Counted from the stretch's first letter, positions 18,704-28,181 are shown. The stretch is DNA of 64,000 nucleotides from Chitinophaga sancti (GCF_034424315.1 NZ_CP139972.1:4154001-4218000), one strand, 5' to 3'. Numbers and translations: made by a program. The notes: generated by a model from the sequence alone, not told the origin.

Positions 18704-18740
18704 AAAATAGGATGCACTCTTTTTGAATGCATCCTATTTT
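18704..18740 (-). terminator. Terminator of the GH43 gene
   Basis: A 13-bp perfect stem, AAAATAGGATGCA/TGCATCCTATTTT (18704-18716 with 18728-18740), with A/T-rich outer ends, 23 bp past the GH43-like stop codon. Confidence 0.9.
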
Positions 18741-18763
18741 TAAAGATAGTTTGAAACAGCTAT

Positions 18764-19687
18764 TTATTGTTGCAATAGTTTGAACTCAGCTGCTGTCACC
18801 TGGAAGATAGTACCATGACGCAATCCTTTCGGCAAACTCACTTCAGCTGATATATCCTTCCATTCTTTCAGATCAGTAGAACTGATAGCACCATATTTAT
18901 GCTCCGTATACTTATCAAAATAGATCAGCCAGGTATTGCCGAGCTTCAGCGTAGTAGGACCTTCTGCCCAGTATTTACCGGTGATAGACGGACCTGCTTT
19001 TGTATAAGGACCCGTTAATTTATTGCTGAATGCCAGTCGCAGATTCTTCGCAGCTGGTTCAATGGTTTCATCCTTCATCACCATCATATAACGCTTGCCT
19101 TCTTTTACAATCGTAGCATCAATCACATTGAAACCCGGTTCGTATAAAAGTCTGGTAGCTGACCAGGTTTTAAAATCCTTCGTAGTTACATAATACAACC
19201 GGTGATTATACCCGCTTTCTTTGGTAGCCGCCGTTTCTGTGAACTTACCTGAAATAGTCGTAGACCAATAGATCATATAAGTCTTCGAAACTGCATCATA
19301 AGTGATCTCCGGTGCCCAGCAATTACGGGCACTATCCTCCTTTGCCATTACGGGAATGAATTGCTGTGCAGACCAGTGGATCAGGTCTTTTGATGACGCA
19401 TAACCAATGCCTTTATCATTCCAGCTCACCGTCCACACCATGTGAAATAATCCATCTCCTCCCCTGATGATGCAGGGATCACGCATCAGTTTATCTTTAC
19501 TCACAGTAGGTGTTAAGAACGAAGAATCCCCCTTTAAAGCAGACCATTTATAACCATCTTTGCTGTAAGCAAGATGTAACCCATCTTCACCATTTCCCTT
19601 GAAATACGCGAACAGGTGAACGTTTTGAGACATGCCGGCGAAAGCCAGGAGCATGCAAAGGCATGATAATAATGTACGTTTGACCAT
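18764..19687 (-). CDS. Secreted glycoside hydrolase family 43-like protein (307 aa)
   Basis: Signal peptide at residues 1-20 (LLSCLCMLLAFAGMSQ), then a five-bladed propeller. GH43-type signposts are LHLAYSKDGYKWSAL in blade 1, MRDPCIIRGGDGLFHMVWT, DLIHWSAQQFIPVM, CWAPEITYD, NVIDATIVKEGKRYMMVMKDE, and AEGPTTLKLGNTWLIYFD, which carries the likely general-acid Glu. The usual DP dipeptide of the first blade is not obvious, so the base may be supplied by GEDG. GH43 members are mostly arabinosidases, xylosidases or galactanases; this branch is not resolvable by eye. It starts 17 bp after the GH95 stop, so the two are co-transcribed. Confidence 0.85.
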   Translation of the reverse strand: MVKRTLLSCLCMLLAFAGMSQNVHLFAYFKGNGEDGLHLAYSKDGYKWSALKGDSSFLTPTVSKDKLMRDPCIIRGGDGLFHMVWTVSWNDKGIGYASSKDLIHWSAQQFIPVMAKEDSARNCWAPEITYDAVSKTYMIYWSTTISGKFTETAATKESGYNHRLYYVTTKDFKTWSATRLLYEPGFNVIDATIVKEGKRYMMVMKDETIEPAAKNLRLAFSNKLTGPYTKAGPSITGKYWAEGPTTLKLGNTWLIYFDKYTEHKYGAISSTDLKEWKDISAEVSLPKGLRHGTIFQVTAAEFKLLQQ

Positions 19688-19704
19688 AATAAAAAAATAA
19701 GCAA

Positions 19705-22137
19705 TTAATTTGTGAGTAGGTACTCTTTGCCCTTTTGTGTTGGCAAATCATATAATTGAGTAGGAACAATCTGCATAGGAGAAACTTTAGAAGCATCTTT
19801 TACAATCGGCTTTGCAATTTCCACCACCTCGTAAAAAGGATTGGCATTCTCCCCCTTCGCTGTTACCAAACCCTTTCCCTTCAAGACATTTGGCACACGA
19901 ATCCGGCAATTACCACCTAAAGTAGAAAGTATCTTCAGTTTCACAACTTTCCCCTCCTTCCATTCCAGTGCTGTAATCGTAAATCCTCCTCTTGCTCTCA
20001 GTCCGTTTACATGGCCCTGCTTCCACTCCGCAGGCAATGCAGGCAATAACTGGATGGCTCCATCATGGCTCTGCATCAGCATTTCCGTGATACCAGATGT
20101 GCAACCAAAATTGCCATCGATCTGAAAAGGAGCATGTGCATCAAAGAGATTCGTATAGGTGCCGCCACCATGCTCTCCTACAGGTGATAACTGGTTATTG
20201 ATCAGTTTAAGGGCATGTTCACCGTTCTGTAACCTTGCCCACCAGTTGACCTTCCAGCCCATGCTCCAGCCGGTAGATACATCTCCCCTCTCCAGCAAAG
20301 TGGTATTTGCTGCACTATATAATTCAGGATGCCTGTAAGGAGAGATTTGCGTAGACGGGAATAAACCATATAAATGAGAGATATGCCTGTGATGATCCTC
20401 CGGATTATCCAGGTCTTCCATCCATTCCTGCAACTGGCCATATTGCCCCACCTGCATTGGTGGCAGCTTACTTCTTACCAGTTTTAAAGTGTCAGTAAAA
20501 GCAGCATCGAGTTTTAGAATATTAGCAGCGCGGATAGCAGCACTCAGGGCATCGAATACAATCTGGTTATCCATAGTAGTACCTGCATCAAAAGATACGC
20601 CTGGCCTGATCTTCGGCGCATTTTCAGGAGATGTGCCGGGATTGATCACCAGCCAGTGATGCAGGGGATCCTCCACCAGGTCATCTACAAAAAACATTGC
20701 CGCACCCTTCATTGCAGGATATACATCACGCAGGTACGCAGTATCACCATTGTATAAATAACGATCCCACAAATGCTGGCTCAGCCAGGCACCGCCCATG
20801 CTCCATACTCCCCAGAATATTCTGTCTACAGGCCCTGCAATCCGCCACAGGTCGGTATTGTGATGAGCTACCCATCCCCGTGCACCATACATGGTCCGCG
20901 CAGTACGTTGGCCAGTCACAGATAGTTCCTTCACCATCTGAATCAATGGCATATGCATCTCCGGCAGATTATCCTTTTCTGCCGGCCAGTAATTCATTTC
21001 AGTATTAATATTGATCGTGTACTTGCTGTCCCATGGCGGTCTCATTTCCGCATTCCAGATGCCCTGCAGGTTGGCTGCTTGTCCACCAGGTTGTGAACAG
21101 GAAATGAGCAGATAACGCCCAAACTGAAAATACAATGCTACGAACTGCGGATCATAAGTATGTGCGAAGTTTTTCAACCGTACATCAGTCGGTTCTTTTG
21201 CTGCCGGCGATGTGCCCAGATCAATAGATACCCGCTTAAAATAATGCTGATAAGCTGCTACATGCTCCTGTAATAATGCAGGAAACCCTTTGGTACCGGC
21301 TTGTTTTAAATAAGCGCGGGCTTTTGCTACCGCATCTCCGCTTATATCCTGGTAGTTGATATAATTGGTAGCAATAGAAATATAAATCAATGCAGTAGTG
21401 GCCCCACTCACCGTGATCGCCGTATCATTGTGTGTGAGTTTTCCATTGGTTACGATCTTCGAGATCCCATGGAATACCACCTTTCCATCCACACCCTCAT
21501 GACTGTTGGTTATACCATGAACAGACAAAGTATCAGCCCCTGCTTTCACAGGTGCATTTGATTGCAGTGTGGATAAGTAAGCACTGAATGACAGACTGCC
21601 TGCCTTACTGCTGCTCAGCTGAACAATAATGGCCTGCGCAGGCACACTGGCAAAGACTTCGCGGGTATACGTCACACCATTTACGGTATAACGTGTAGTA
21701 GCCACAGCACGGTTCAGATCCAGTTCCCGGTAATAATCAGAAAACTGATCATGACCAGGAAACGATAAATTCAGGTTCCCTACCGGCTGAAACATTTGCC
21801 CGCTGCTGGTTTTGCATTGCATTTTTTCGGCAGCCAGCTCCTGTGCTTCCTTTTGTTTACCAGCAAAAATCAGTCGCCTGATCTCCGGCAATGCAGCCAA
21901 AGCATCCCTGTTGTCATTATTGTTCGGACTACCCGTCCACACAGTGGATTCATTGAGCTGAATGATTTCATGAGCAGGATTGCCATAGACCATTCCACCC
22001 AGACGACCATTGCCGACAGGTAATGCAGCTGTCCATACATCTCCGGCTGGTTGACGGTACCAGAGTTTAAGACCAGATTGCTGGGCAAAGCCTTGTAAGG
22101 CGAACAGACTGCTGAATAGCAGAAATAGTTTTTTCAT
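19705..22137 (-). CDS. Secreted glycoside hydrolase family 95 enzyme, probable alpha-L-fucosidase (810 aa)
   Basis: After a signal peptide (residues 1-19) comes the GH95 N-terminal domain (LKLWYRQPAGDVWTAALPVGNGRLGGMVYG, QLNESTVWTGSPNNND), then the (alpha/alpha)6 catalytic barrel (about 290-690) and a C-terminal beta-domain. The catalytic motifs of the family are present: Glu in NPGTSPENAP (about 506) and the Asn/Asp cluster in FDAHAPFQIDGNFG (about 674). GH95 enzymes are inverting 1,2-alpha-L-fucosidases, with some alpha-L-galactosidases. It follows GH39 by 121 bp and precedes GH43, which suggests action on a fucosylated plant or host glycan. A palindromic operator candidate lies 31 bp upstream. 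Confidence 0.93.
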   Translation of the reverse strand: MKKLFLLFSSLFALQGFAQQSGLKLWYRQPAGDVWTAALPVGNGRLGGMVYGNPAHEIIQLNESTVWTGSPNNNDNRDALAALPEIRRLIFAGKQKEAQELAAEKMQCKTSSGQMFQPVGNLNLSFPGHDQFSDYYRELDLNRAVATTRYTVNGVTYTREVFASVPAQAIIVQLSSSKAGSLSFSAYLSTLQSNAPVKAGADTLSVHGITNSHEGVDGKVVFHGISKIVTNGKLTHNDTAITVSGATTALIYISIATNYINYQDISGDAVAKARAYLKQAGTKGFPALLQEHVAAYQHYFKRVSIDLGTSPAAKEPTDVRLKNFAHTYDPQFVALYFQFGRYLLISCSQPGGQAANLQGIWNAEMRPPWDSKYTININTEMNYWPAEKDNLPEMHMPLIQMVKELSVTGQRTARTMYGARGWVAHHNTDLWRIAGPVDRIFWGVWSMGGAWLSQHLWDRYLYNGDTAYLRDVYPAMKGAAMFFVDDLVEDPLHHWLVINPGTSPENAPKIRPGVSFDAGTTMDNQIVFDALSAAIRAANILKLDAAFTDTLKLVRSKLPPMQVGQYGQLQEWMEDLDNPEDHHRHISHLYGLFPSTQISPYRHPELYSAANTTLLERGDVSTGWSMGWKVNWWARLQNGEHALKLINNQLSPVGEHGGGTYTNLFDAHAPFQIDGNFGCTSGITEMLMQSHDGAIQLLPALPAEWKQGHVNGLRARGGFTITALEWKEGKVVKLKILSTLGGNCRIRVPNVLKGKGLVTAKGENANPFYEVVEIAKPIVKDASKVSPMQIVPTQLYDLPTQKGKEYLLTN

Positions 22138-22167
22138 AACGCATGGATATGCGTATAAAAATAACCC

Positions 22168-22188
22168 ATATTGTCAAATTGACAATAT
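22168..22188. promoter_or_regulatory. Perfect palindrome, operator candidate for the GH95-GH43 genes
   Basis: Arms ATATTGTCAA and TTGACAATAT face each other around one central A. It sits 31 bp upstream of the GH95 start and overlaps a weak -7-like TCAATTTG on the minus strand, a repressor-like position. A smaller palindrome, CGCAT/ATGCG, lies between it and the start codon. Confidence 0.55.
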
Positions 22189-22258
22189 AAAATGGATGAA
22201 CGTCTAAATGTCTAAGATCTGCCTTCATTTTTCGCACGAAATAAAGACAGGAATTGTT

Positions 22259-23806
22259 CTATTTAGGCAATTCATCAACTAATACTACATCCCATGGTGC
22301 CAGGTTCTTTTCTATATACAACACACCGGTTGCACTGGATAAAACCTGTTCTCCATTCACACTCATACCCACCTGCTTCATGATTTCTACCTGGTCTCTG
22401 GTTAATGGGTCAGGACTTCCGGCCTTGGTCCATTGAACGATGGCATTGCCATCTTCCTTCGTCAGGCAATCCACATTAAAGCGGGCATCAGGATGTATAT
22501 TTTGAATTTTGAATGAATATAATTTTGTATCTCCCTGAGATCTCAGGGAATTAACACCTGCCTGGTCTCTGCCAGACACCCCACTTGTCACAGTAGCCGG
22601 GATATTATAAAGTACCGCAGTGATCTTCTTTGAATCTTTATGACGAGTCACAACGATGCCATCCTTATTATATAATAACTCTTCTCCCAATGCATTTAAC
22701 ATACGATATGCATGGAAGGCTGGTTTTGCAATACCACTGGCATTCATCAGACCCTGGCCACCATGAAAGGTATCTTTGAGTTCTTCAGGTCCATCAATAA
22801 AAGAACCATAGAACATACCGGTAACTAACCCGATGGAATCCACATTCTCCTTCACAATGAAAGCAGCAGCTGGCAGGTCATCACGTACCGCATCAGAAGC
22901 CACAGGACTTGTACTCCATTTGGTCACGAATATTTCTGCCTGTGGAAAATTCCTGCTCACTGTATTCCGCAAAGCTGCCAGGTCTTTGGCAGTCGCCCCC
23001 AGTTCCCTGGGCTTACCGGCACTGTCAGCCGGATAAGGATGCGTTGTAACAAAGTCAACAGCCAGCTGTTCCTGTTTACAATAACCCAGGAACTCATCCA
23101 GCCATGCCCCTTGTGTATCGCCAGAAAGCCCGCTGGTAGCAGGTCCGCCAACTTTACACTTAGGTGTAACCGCCTTCATAGCAGTAACAGTTGTTTTGTA
23201 TAAAGTAAAATATTGTGATTTGGTACCCTCCCAGAACGTACGCAGATCGGGTTCATTCCATGCCTCGAAATACCATTTGCTCACTTCATCCTCACCATAC
23301 TTACCCACAATATGTTTGGTAAATTCGGTTACCAGGTCATTCCATTTTGTGAAGTCTGTAGGGGGCACCACCCTCGCCTTCCAGCTAAACACAGTAGCGT
23401 CGCTGCCGGCAATATCTTTTGGAAAGAAACTAAAAGCAATGAAAGGTTTCACGCCTGCTTTGAGCGTTTTGTCAAGCAGATCGTCGACAAGTGTCCAGTT
23501 ATAGCTTCCGCCATTATACACATTCATGTCATCATGAAAAATGCCTGTGAAACGGGCATACTTAAAGCCACAGATTTTAGCAGCAATGGTTAGTTGGTCT
23601 CCCCATACAGGTCTCGAAGCATCATTGGCCCTTCCGGCACCAATACCTTTGTTCCAGTGTGGATCAAAGAATTTTCCAGGATTTTTCGCATCAATAATAA
23701 ACGGAGGCTGTTCTTCCCATAAAGTCATGCTTTTCACTGTTCCTGGCAATATTGCACTGCCTGCCACAGTGATCATTGCCTGCTTTAAAAAATTTCTTCT
23801 TTCCAT
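22259..23806 (-). CDS. GH39-family secreted protein with substituted nucleophile (515 aa)
   Basis: The N-terminus MERRNFLKQAMITVAGSAILPG resembles a twin-arginine signal. The TIM barrel matches GH39 beta-xylosidase-like proteins: IGAGRANDASRPVWGDQL, KYARFTGIFHDDMNVY, WYFEAWNEPDL (acid/base Glu185), VGGPATSG, VDFVTTHPYP, and then the strand that should carry the nucleophile. Where GH39 enzymes read TEW/TEY with a catalytic Glu, this protein reads IFVTKWSTS with Lys296 (codon AAA, one base from GAA). The C-terminal beta-domain (about 400-515) is intact and there is no frameshift. It may be an inactive or altered-function member. It lies first in the GH39-GH95-GH43 series. Confidence 0.82.
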   Translation of the reverse strand: MERRNFLKQAMITVAGSAILPGTVKSMTLWEEQPPFIIDAKNPGKFFDPHWNKGIGAGRANDASRPVWGDQLTIAAKICGFKYARFTGIFHDDMNVYNGGSYNWTLVDDLLDKTLKAGVKPFIAFSFFPKDIAGSDATVFSWKARVVPPTDFTKWNDLVTEFTKHIVGKYGEDEVSKWYFEAWNEPDLRTFWEGTKSQYFTLYKTTVTAMKAVTPKCKVGGPATSGLSGDTQGAWLDEFLGYCKQEQLAVDFVTTHPYPADSAGKPRELGATAKDLAALRNTVSRNFPQAEIFVTKWSTSPVASDAVRDDLPAAAFIVKENVDSIGLVTGMFYGSFIDGPEELKDTFHGGQGLMNASGIAKPAFHAYRMLNALGEELLYNKDGIVVTRHKDSKKITAVLYNIPATVTSGVSGRDQAGVNSLRSQGDTKLYSFKIQNIHPDARFNVDCLTKEDGNAIVQWTKAGSPDPLTRDQVEIMKQVGMSVNGEQVLSSATGVLYIEKNLAPWDVVLVDELPK

Positions 23807-24429
23807 ACGATTAGGGTTCTTTAGTACTTGGTTCCCCTGGTTTATGGCCTTAGTTTTTCATAGGGTGCCTGTTGGCGGCCGGGGTTCCAGAATCAGTATT
23901 ACTAATGTATAACTATACAAAAGACAATATGATATTAAATATACAGCTTTTTATTTACCATACAAGGGAAGACACAAAATATTGGTTACTACTGTAATAT
24001 GATAAATTATATTATTAAGTTATGATAATTTTTGGCACGGAATGGTTAATATAATATTACTCAAAAACAGGTCGTGGAATATTTTGAAGTGAATTGAGCA
24101 GCAGGAGATTAAAGTGATTTTGGGAAATAGATCATTGTCACTGACAAATAGGGCTGGTGATACCTCAATGATAGAGCTGAGCCCGGAATGATCCGTACAT
24201 AAGCCGCCTATATCCCGCCTCTTTTAAGATGCGGGTTATAGGCGGCTTATAGGCGGGATATCTGCGGGTTATCTGCGGGTTATCTCCCTTTCCGGACAGA
24301 GGAATCACTATGCTGTCCGGCAAAAGGCACCCTTTTTTCAGAATTGTCACCTTCCGCAAAAAATATGGCATATTGCCAGCCAGCCTTAAAAACTAACAGC
24401 ATGGTGTAATTTTTGCCGCCTGTATTCGC
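23807..24429. other. Intergenic region between divergent GH39 and ABC-transporter genes
   Basis: The GH39-proximal part (about 23900-24060) is very AT-rich with short palindromes such as TGTATAACTATACA and probably holds the glycosidase promoter. The ABC-proximal part holds the GC-rich 11-bp repeat cluster listed separately. Near the ABC start the sequence AATTTTTG (24408-24415) is one mismatch from the -7 consensus, 15 bp before the ATG. No gene seen. Confidence 0.5.
24201..24285. repeat. 11-bp tandem repeat (five copies) preceded by an inverted arm
   Basis: Contiguous copies are GCGGGTTATAG, GCGGCTTATAG, GCGGGATATCT, GCGGGTTATCT and GCGGGTTATCT (24231-24285). The segment 24201-24218 is the inverted complement of the first one and a half copies (18 bp, one mismatch), so a 12-nt loop hairpin can form. 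The GC content contrasts with the flanks. Confidence 0.85.
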
Positions 24430-26181
24430 ATGAAAATTTTCTGGCAATACATGCGCCCTCATCGCTGGATGATCCTGCTTTCCCTGGTGCTCGCAGGCAT
24501 CGCCCAGGTGGCTACCATATATGACCCTATTATCTTTGGTAAAATCATTGACAATTATGCATTACACCCCGGCGACAGAACAGAAATAGTTTTAATTAAA
24601 GGTGTATTATTCTGGTTAGGCATCGCAGTTGCCGTCGCAATGGTCGCAAGACTGGCCCGCTCCTTCCAGGACTTTGTCATGCGCCTGATCGTACAGCGCT
24701 TCGGTATGCAGATCTTCAATGATGGTTTGAAACAAACCCTCCGCCTCTCCTTCCAGGAATTCGAAGAACAAAGAAGTGGGGAAACCGTCGTGCTCCTGCA
24801 AAAAGTAAGAAACGATACAGAACGCTTTTTCAACGCATTTATCAACGTCCTCTTTTCATCACTCGTAGGTATTAGTGTACTCACCTGGTATGCATTTCAT
24901 AAGAACTGGATGCTGGTACCCGTGTTTTTCGTAGGGGTGGCTCTGTTAGGTACAATGACCAGTGCACTCAGCAGAAAAATGAAAAGAATTCAGCGTAGCA
25001 TCAATAAAGAAACGCTACAACTATCCGGCTCTATCACAGAGTCATTACGCAATATAGAGCTCGTAAAAAGCCTGGGATTGACCTTTCCTGAGATCAGGAG
25101 ATTACGCATCTTCACCCGGAATATCTTCGACCTGGAAATGAAAAAGGTGAAACGGGTAAGAACACTTTCTTTCTTACAGGGTACCACCCTGAACCTGCTG
25201 CGGCAATCAATCCTCTTTATACTCCTCTGGCTGATATTTCATAAAGTGCTCAGCACCGGCGAACTTATAGCCATGCAGTTCATCTCTGCTACCATCTTTG
25301 GCCCCTTACAGGAATTAGGGAATATCATTCTCTTTTACAGGGAGGCAGAAGGCTCACTCCTGCTATTTGATCAGCTGATGCAGAAACCTGTGGAAGAAAA
25401 ACCCGACATGCCCGTATTACTGGGAGAACTGGAAAAGATCCGCTTTGATCACATTGTATTCCGCCACCAGACAGCAGAACAAAATGCCCTGGACGATATT
25501 AGTTTTGAGGCTCAACTGGGGGAAACCATCGCCTTTGTGGGTCCATCAGGCTCTGGAAAATCAACTTTGGTAAAACTATTACTGGGATTGTATCAACCCG
25601 TTTCGGGGCACATCTATTTCAACGATGTGGCATCAGACGAAATTCATTACAATCAGTTACGCAGGCAGATCGGATTTGTATCACAGGAGACACAATTGTT
25701 TGCAGGAACCTTCAGGGATAATTTATTGTTTGTAAAACCAGATGCAACGGAAGAAGAAATGATCGAAGCCCTGCGCAAAGCCGCGGCAACTCCACTACTT
25801 ACAAGATCTACACATGGCCTGAATACATTACTGGGAGAAGGAGGAATCAAACTCTCAGGAGGTGAAAAACAACGCGTCTCAATTGCCAGGGCATTGATCC
25901 GGCACCCGAGATTATTGATCTTCGACGAAGCCACCTCCGCACTCGACTCGCTGACAGAAGAGGCTATTACAGAAACAGTCAGGTCTATATCGGCCAGCAG
26001 AGAGCAATTAAATATTCTCATCGCCCACAGGTTATCCACAATTATGCATGCGGATATTATCTATGTGCTGGAAAAAGGGAAGATCGTAGAGACAGGAACC
26101 CATGAACAATTATTGACAATCAAAGGATTATACTATGCCATGTGGCGACAGCAAATTGGAGAGAGAAGAATGATCAGTTGA
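24430..26181 (+). CDS. ABC exporter, fused permease and ATPase (583 aa)
   Basis: Half-size exporter acting as a dimer in the inner membrane. The N-terminal six-helix domain (about 1-310) begins MKIFWQYMRPHRWMILLSLV. The nucleotide-binding domain has Walker A GPSGSGKST (about 371-379), Q-loop FVSQETQLFAG, signature LSGGEKQRVSIARALI, Walker B LLIFDEATSALD and H-loop AHRLST. It resembles MsbA/multidrug-type exporters; the cargo (lipid, drug or peptide) is undetermined. It is the first plus-strand gene after a long minus-strand block, and is followed 35 bp later by the TPR/HTH regulator. Confidence 0.93.
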   Translation: MKIFWQYMRPHRWMILLSLVLAGIAQVATIYDPIIFGKIIDNYALHPGDRTEIVLIKGVLFWLGIAVAVAMVARLARSFQDFVMRLIVQRFGMQIFNDGLKQTLRLSFQEFEEQRSGETVVLLQKVRNDTERFFNAFINVLFSSLVGISVLTWYAFHKNWMLVPVFFVGVALLGTMTSALSRKMKRIQRSINKETLQLSGSITESLRNIELVKSLGLTFPEIRRLRIFTRNIFDLEMKKVKRVRTLSFLQGTTLNLLRQSILFILLWLIFHKVLSTGELIAMQFISATIFGPLQELGNIILFYREAEGSLLLFDQLMQKPVEEKPDMPVLLGELEKIRFDHIVFRHQTAEQNALDDISFEAQLGETIAFVGPSGSGKSTLVKLLLGLYQPVSGHIYFNDVASDEIHYNQLRRQIGFVSQETQLFAGTFRDNLLFVKPDATEEEMIEALRKAAATPLLTRSTHGLNTLLGEGGIKLSGGEKQRVSIARALIRHPRLLIFDEATSALDSLTEEAITETVRSISASREQLNILIAHRLSTIMHADIIYVLEKGKIVETGTHEQLLTIKGLYYAMWRQQIGERRMIS

Positions 26182-26204
26182 GTGAAATACTCGTGAATAC
26201 TCAT

Positions 26205-26212
26205 TATTTTTG
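26205..26212 (+). promoter_or_regulatory. -7 element next to the TPR/HTH regulator start
   Basis: TATTTTTG matches TAnnTTTG exactly and ends 4 bp before the ATG at 26217. If it is used, the transcript would start at or within the start codon, i.e. leaderless. Confidence 0.4.
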
Positions 26213-26216
26213 TCAT

Positions 26217-28082
26217 ATGGCCCAAAAAAGTAAATACCATATCCTGTTGATTGCATTACTGTGCCTGCAAATGCCAGTTTATGCACAGACAATTCTCATT
26301 GATTCACTACAAAACTTATTGTCACGCAAGGACCTGGCCCTGGAAGACCGGGTAACAGGAACCTCCATGATGGCGCGTATCACCGGAAACAAAGATATGA
26401 AGTCGGCCATCGTACTCAATCAACAGGCTCTCGCCTTGGCCGCTGGCCTGAAAGACCTGAAGTACAAGGCAAATGTATATAGCAATCTTACACAGCAATA
26501 TGCCCTCAATGACAGCTTTTCACTGGCAACAAAAGCTATGGACAGTGCCCTCTGCCTTGCCCGTAAATCAGGCGATAAGCAGGCACTCGGATTAGCGTAT
26601 TACCGTAAAGGTTGGCTCTATATTATCCAACAACGGGAAGATAGTGCCGTTCATTATTTCTTCGAAGCCCTGCGGGTATTAGACGGACAAAAGACACTGA
26701 CCTGCGAGCCGGTTATCTACTACTTCACAGCGGCTACCTATGGTGACTGGAATGATTTGGATGGACAAGCTAAATATGCACGCTTAGCACTATCCACAAG
26801 TATACAAACACAAAAACCTGATGACCTGGTGAATGGCTTTCAGGCATTGGCTACCTACCTGGAATACCGGTACAGAGAAAATAAAGATGCTGCACATAAA
26901 TACCTGCTTGACTCTGCCCTGTATTGTAACAGGATGGCATTGCAGATTATCAGGTCACAAAATGGAAGATTAGTCACCCGTAGTGCTCCCGCCATCCTCT
27001 CACTGAATACCGCCAATATGTTTGCAGAATTCTGGCCGGAGCAAAAGGATAGCTTGCTGCATTATTTATACCTGGCCACCGATTATGCAAAAGCCACAGA
27101 CCAACAGGAGATCCTAGCCAACTGCTATGGTATGCTAAGCGATATGAAAGTAGCAGAAGGAAATCTCGCAGAAGCAGAAAACTTATTACTGACTGCCTTT
27201 TATACAATAGAAAGTTATCCTGCCGGCGGAGCCCTGGTAAAATCACATATCATGCAGGCCCTGGCCAGCGTTGCCGAAAAACAGGGCAATACAGCGAAAG
27301 CACTGAAGTATTACAAACAATATATTGACTATTACCAACAGGCTTTTGACAAGGAAAGACTGGCTACAGCCAAACGATTGGGCGCCCAATATGAAGCAGA
27401 AAAAAAAGACAGGGAATTACAATTACTACAACAAAAAGCAGCCTTTAATAAACAATTAAATTTCTTCTACATTTCACTTGCCATCGCTGCAGTACTATTA
27501 CTAATTTTCTTCTTCAGATCTTACCACTTCAGACTACGATCCAGCCTGCAAAACCAACAATTGCTGGAACTGGAAAAACATGATGCACAGTTACAATTAA
27601 AACTGGAAGCAGAAGAGAGAGCCAGACTGGAAGCAGAACAATTACTCATGCAGGAACGCCAGGATCGCCTGCAAAAAGAACTGCTCGCAGGCGCATTACA
27701 GGTAGAAGAGAAGAACGAATTATTGCAGTCATTACAGAAAAAGATCACCACCATTTCCGGCGGAGATCCTTTATTACGACAAATGGATCGCATCATTACA
27801 GACAGCCGGAAAATGGATGAAGAATTTGAAGCTGCAAAAGCTGACTTCAAAGAAATTGATCCCGAGTTTTTCAATCGCTTACAACAAAAAGCAAAAGAGA
27901 ATCTTACAAGATTAGATTTAAAATATTGTTCCTACATAAGAATGGGGCTGACCAATAAAGAAATTGCCTCCCGCCTGGCCGTAGAAGCAAAAAGCATCAG
28001 AATGGCGCGGTATCGCCTGAAACAAAAACTAAACCTGCAAAAGGATGAAAGTCTCGACTTATTCCTCTCAACTTTAGTTTAG
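26217..28082 (+). CDS. Membrane-anchored TPR protein with C-terminal LuxR-like HTH (about 621 aa)
   Basis: Chosen start ATG 26217 gives a signal peptide, MAQKSKYHILLIALLCLQMPVYAQ; the frame is open 25 codons further into the ABC gene, which yields no plausible N-terminus. TPR-like helical pairs fill about residues 40-390 (e.g. ALGLAYYRKGWLYIIQQREDSAVHYFFEAL; GNTAKALKYYKQYIDYYQQAF). One membrane helix, FFYISLAIAAVLLLIFFF, is followed by a long charged coiled coil rich in Gln, Glu and Leu, and a C-terminal helix-turn-helix (YIRMGLTNKEIASRLAVEAKSIRMARYRLKQKL). This periplasmic-TPR, membrane, coiled-coil, HTH layout is common in Bacteroidota regulators. Its targets and signal are unknown. Confidence 0.85.
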   Translation: MAQKSKYHILLIALLCLQMPVYAQTILIDSLQNLLSRKDLALEDRVTGTSMMARITGNKDMKSAIVLNQQALALAAGLKDLKYKANVYSNLTQQYALNDSFSLATKAMDSALCLARKSGDKQALGLAYYRKGWLYIIQQREDSAVHYFFEALRVLDGQKTLTCEPVIYYFTAATYGDWNDLDGQAKYARLALSTSIQTQKPDDLVNGFQALATYLEYRYRENKDAAHKYLLDSALYCNRMALQIIRSQNGRLVTRSAPAILSLNTANMFAEFWPEQKDSLLHYLYLATDYAKATDQQEILANCYGMLSDMKVAEGNLAEAENLLLTAFYTIESYPAGGALVKSHIMQALASVAEKQGNTAKALKYYKQYIDYYQQAFDKERLATAKRLGAQYEAEKKDRELQLLQQKAAFNKQLNFFYISLAIAAVLLLIFFFRSYHFRLRSSLQNQQLLELEKHDAQLQLKLEAEERARLEAEQLLMQERQDRLQKELLAGALQVEEKNELLQSLQKKITTISGGDPLLRQMDRIITDSRKMDEEFEAAKADFKEIDPEFFNRLQQKAKENLTRLDLKYCSYIRMGLTNKEIASRLAVEAKSIRMARYRLKQKLNLQKDESLDLFLSTLV

Positions 28083-28148
28083 CATCCAAGGCAGTCAACA
28101 TCCTACGCGGTCAACATCATTAAAGTCCGGCCACAGGCCACCCCCAAG

Positions 28149-28181
28149 AAATCGCTTTTGCCCAAGGTAAAAGCGATTTTT
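28149..28181 (+). terminator. Terminator of the TPR/HTH regulator gene
   Basis: The stem AAATCGCTTTT/AAAAGCGATTT (28149-28159 with 28169-28179) runs into five T, about 67 bp past the stop. Confidence 0.9.

Noticed and set aside
18670..18732. Upstream start of the second aldo/keto reductase
   Set aside because: It would begin inside the GH43 terminator hairpin and add an atypical hydrophobic segment before the conserved MKYRKLG start.
24231..24285. Tandem repeats considered as a CRISPR array
   Set aside because: Units are 11 bp, contiguous and without spacers, and no cas genes are present.
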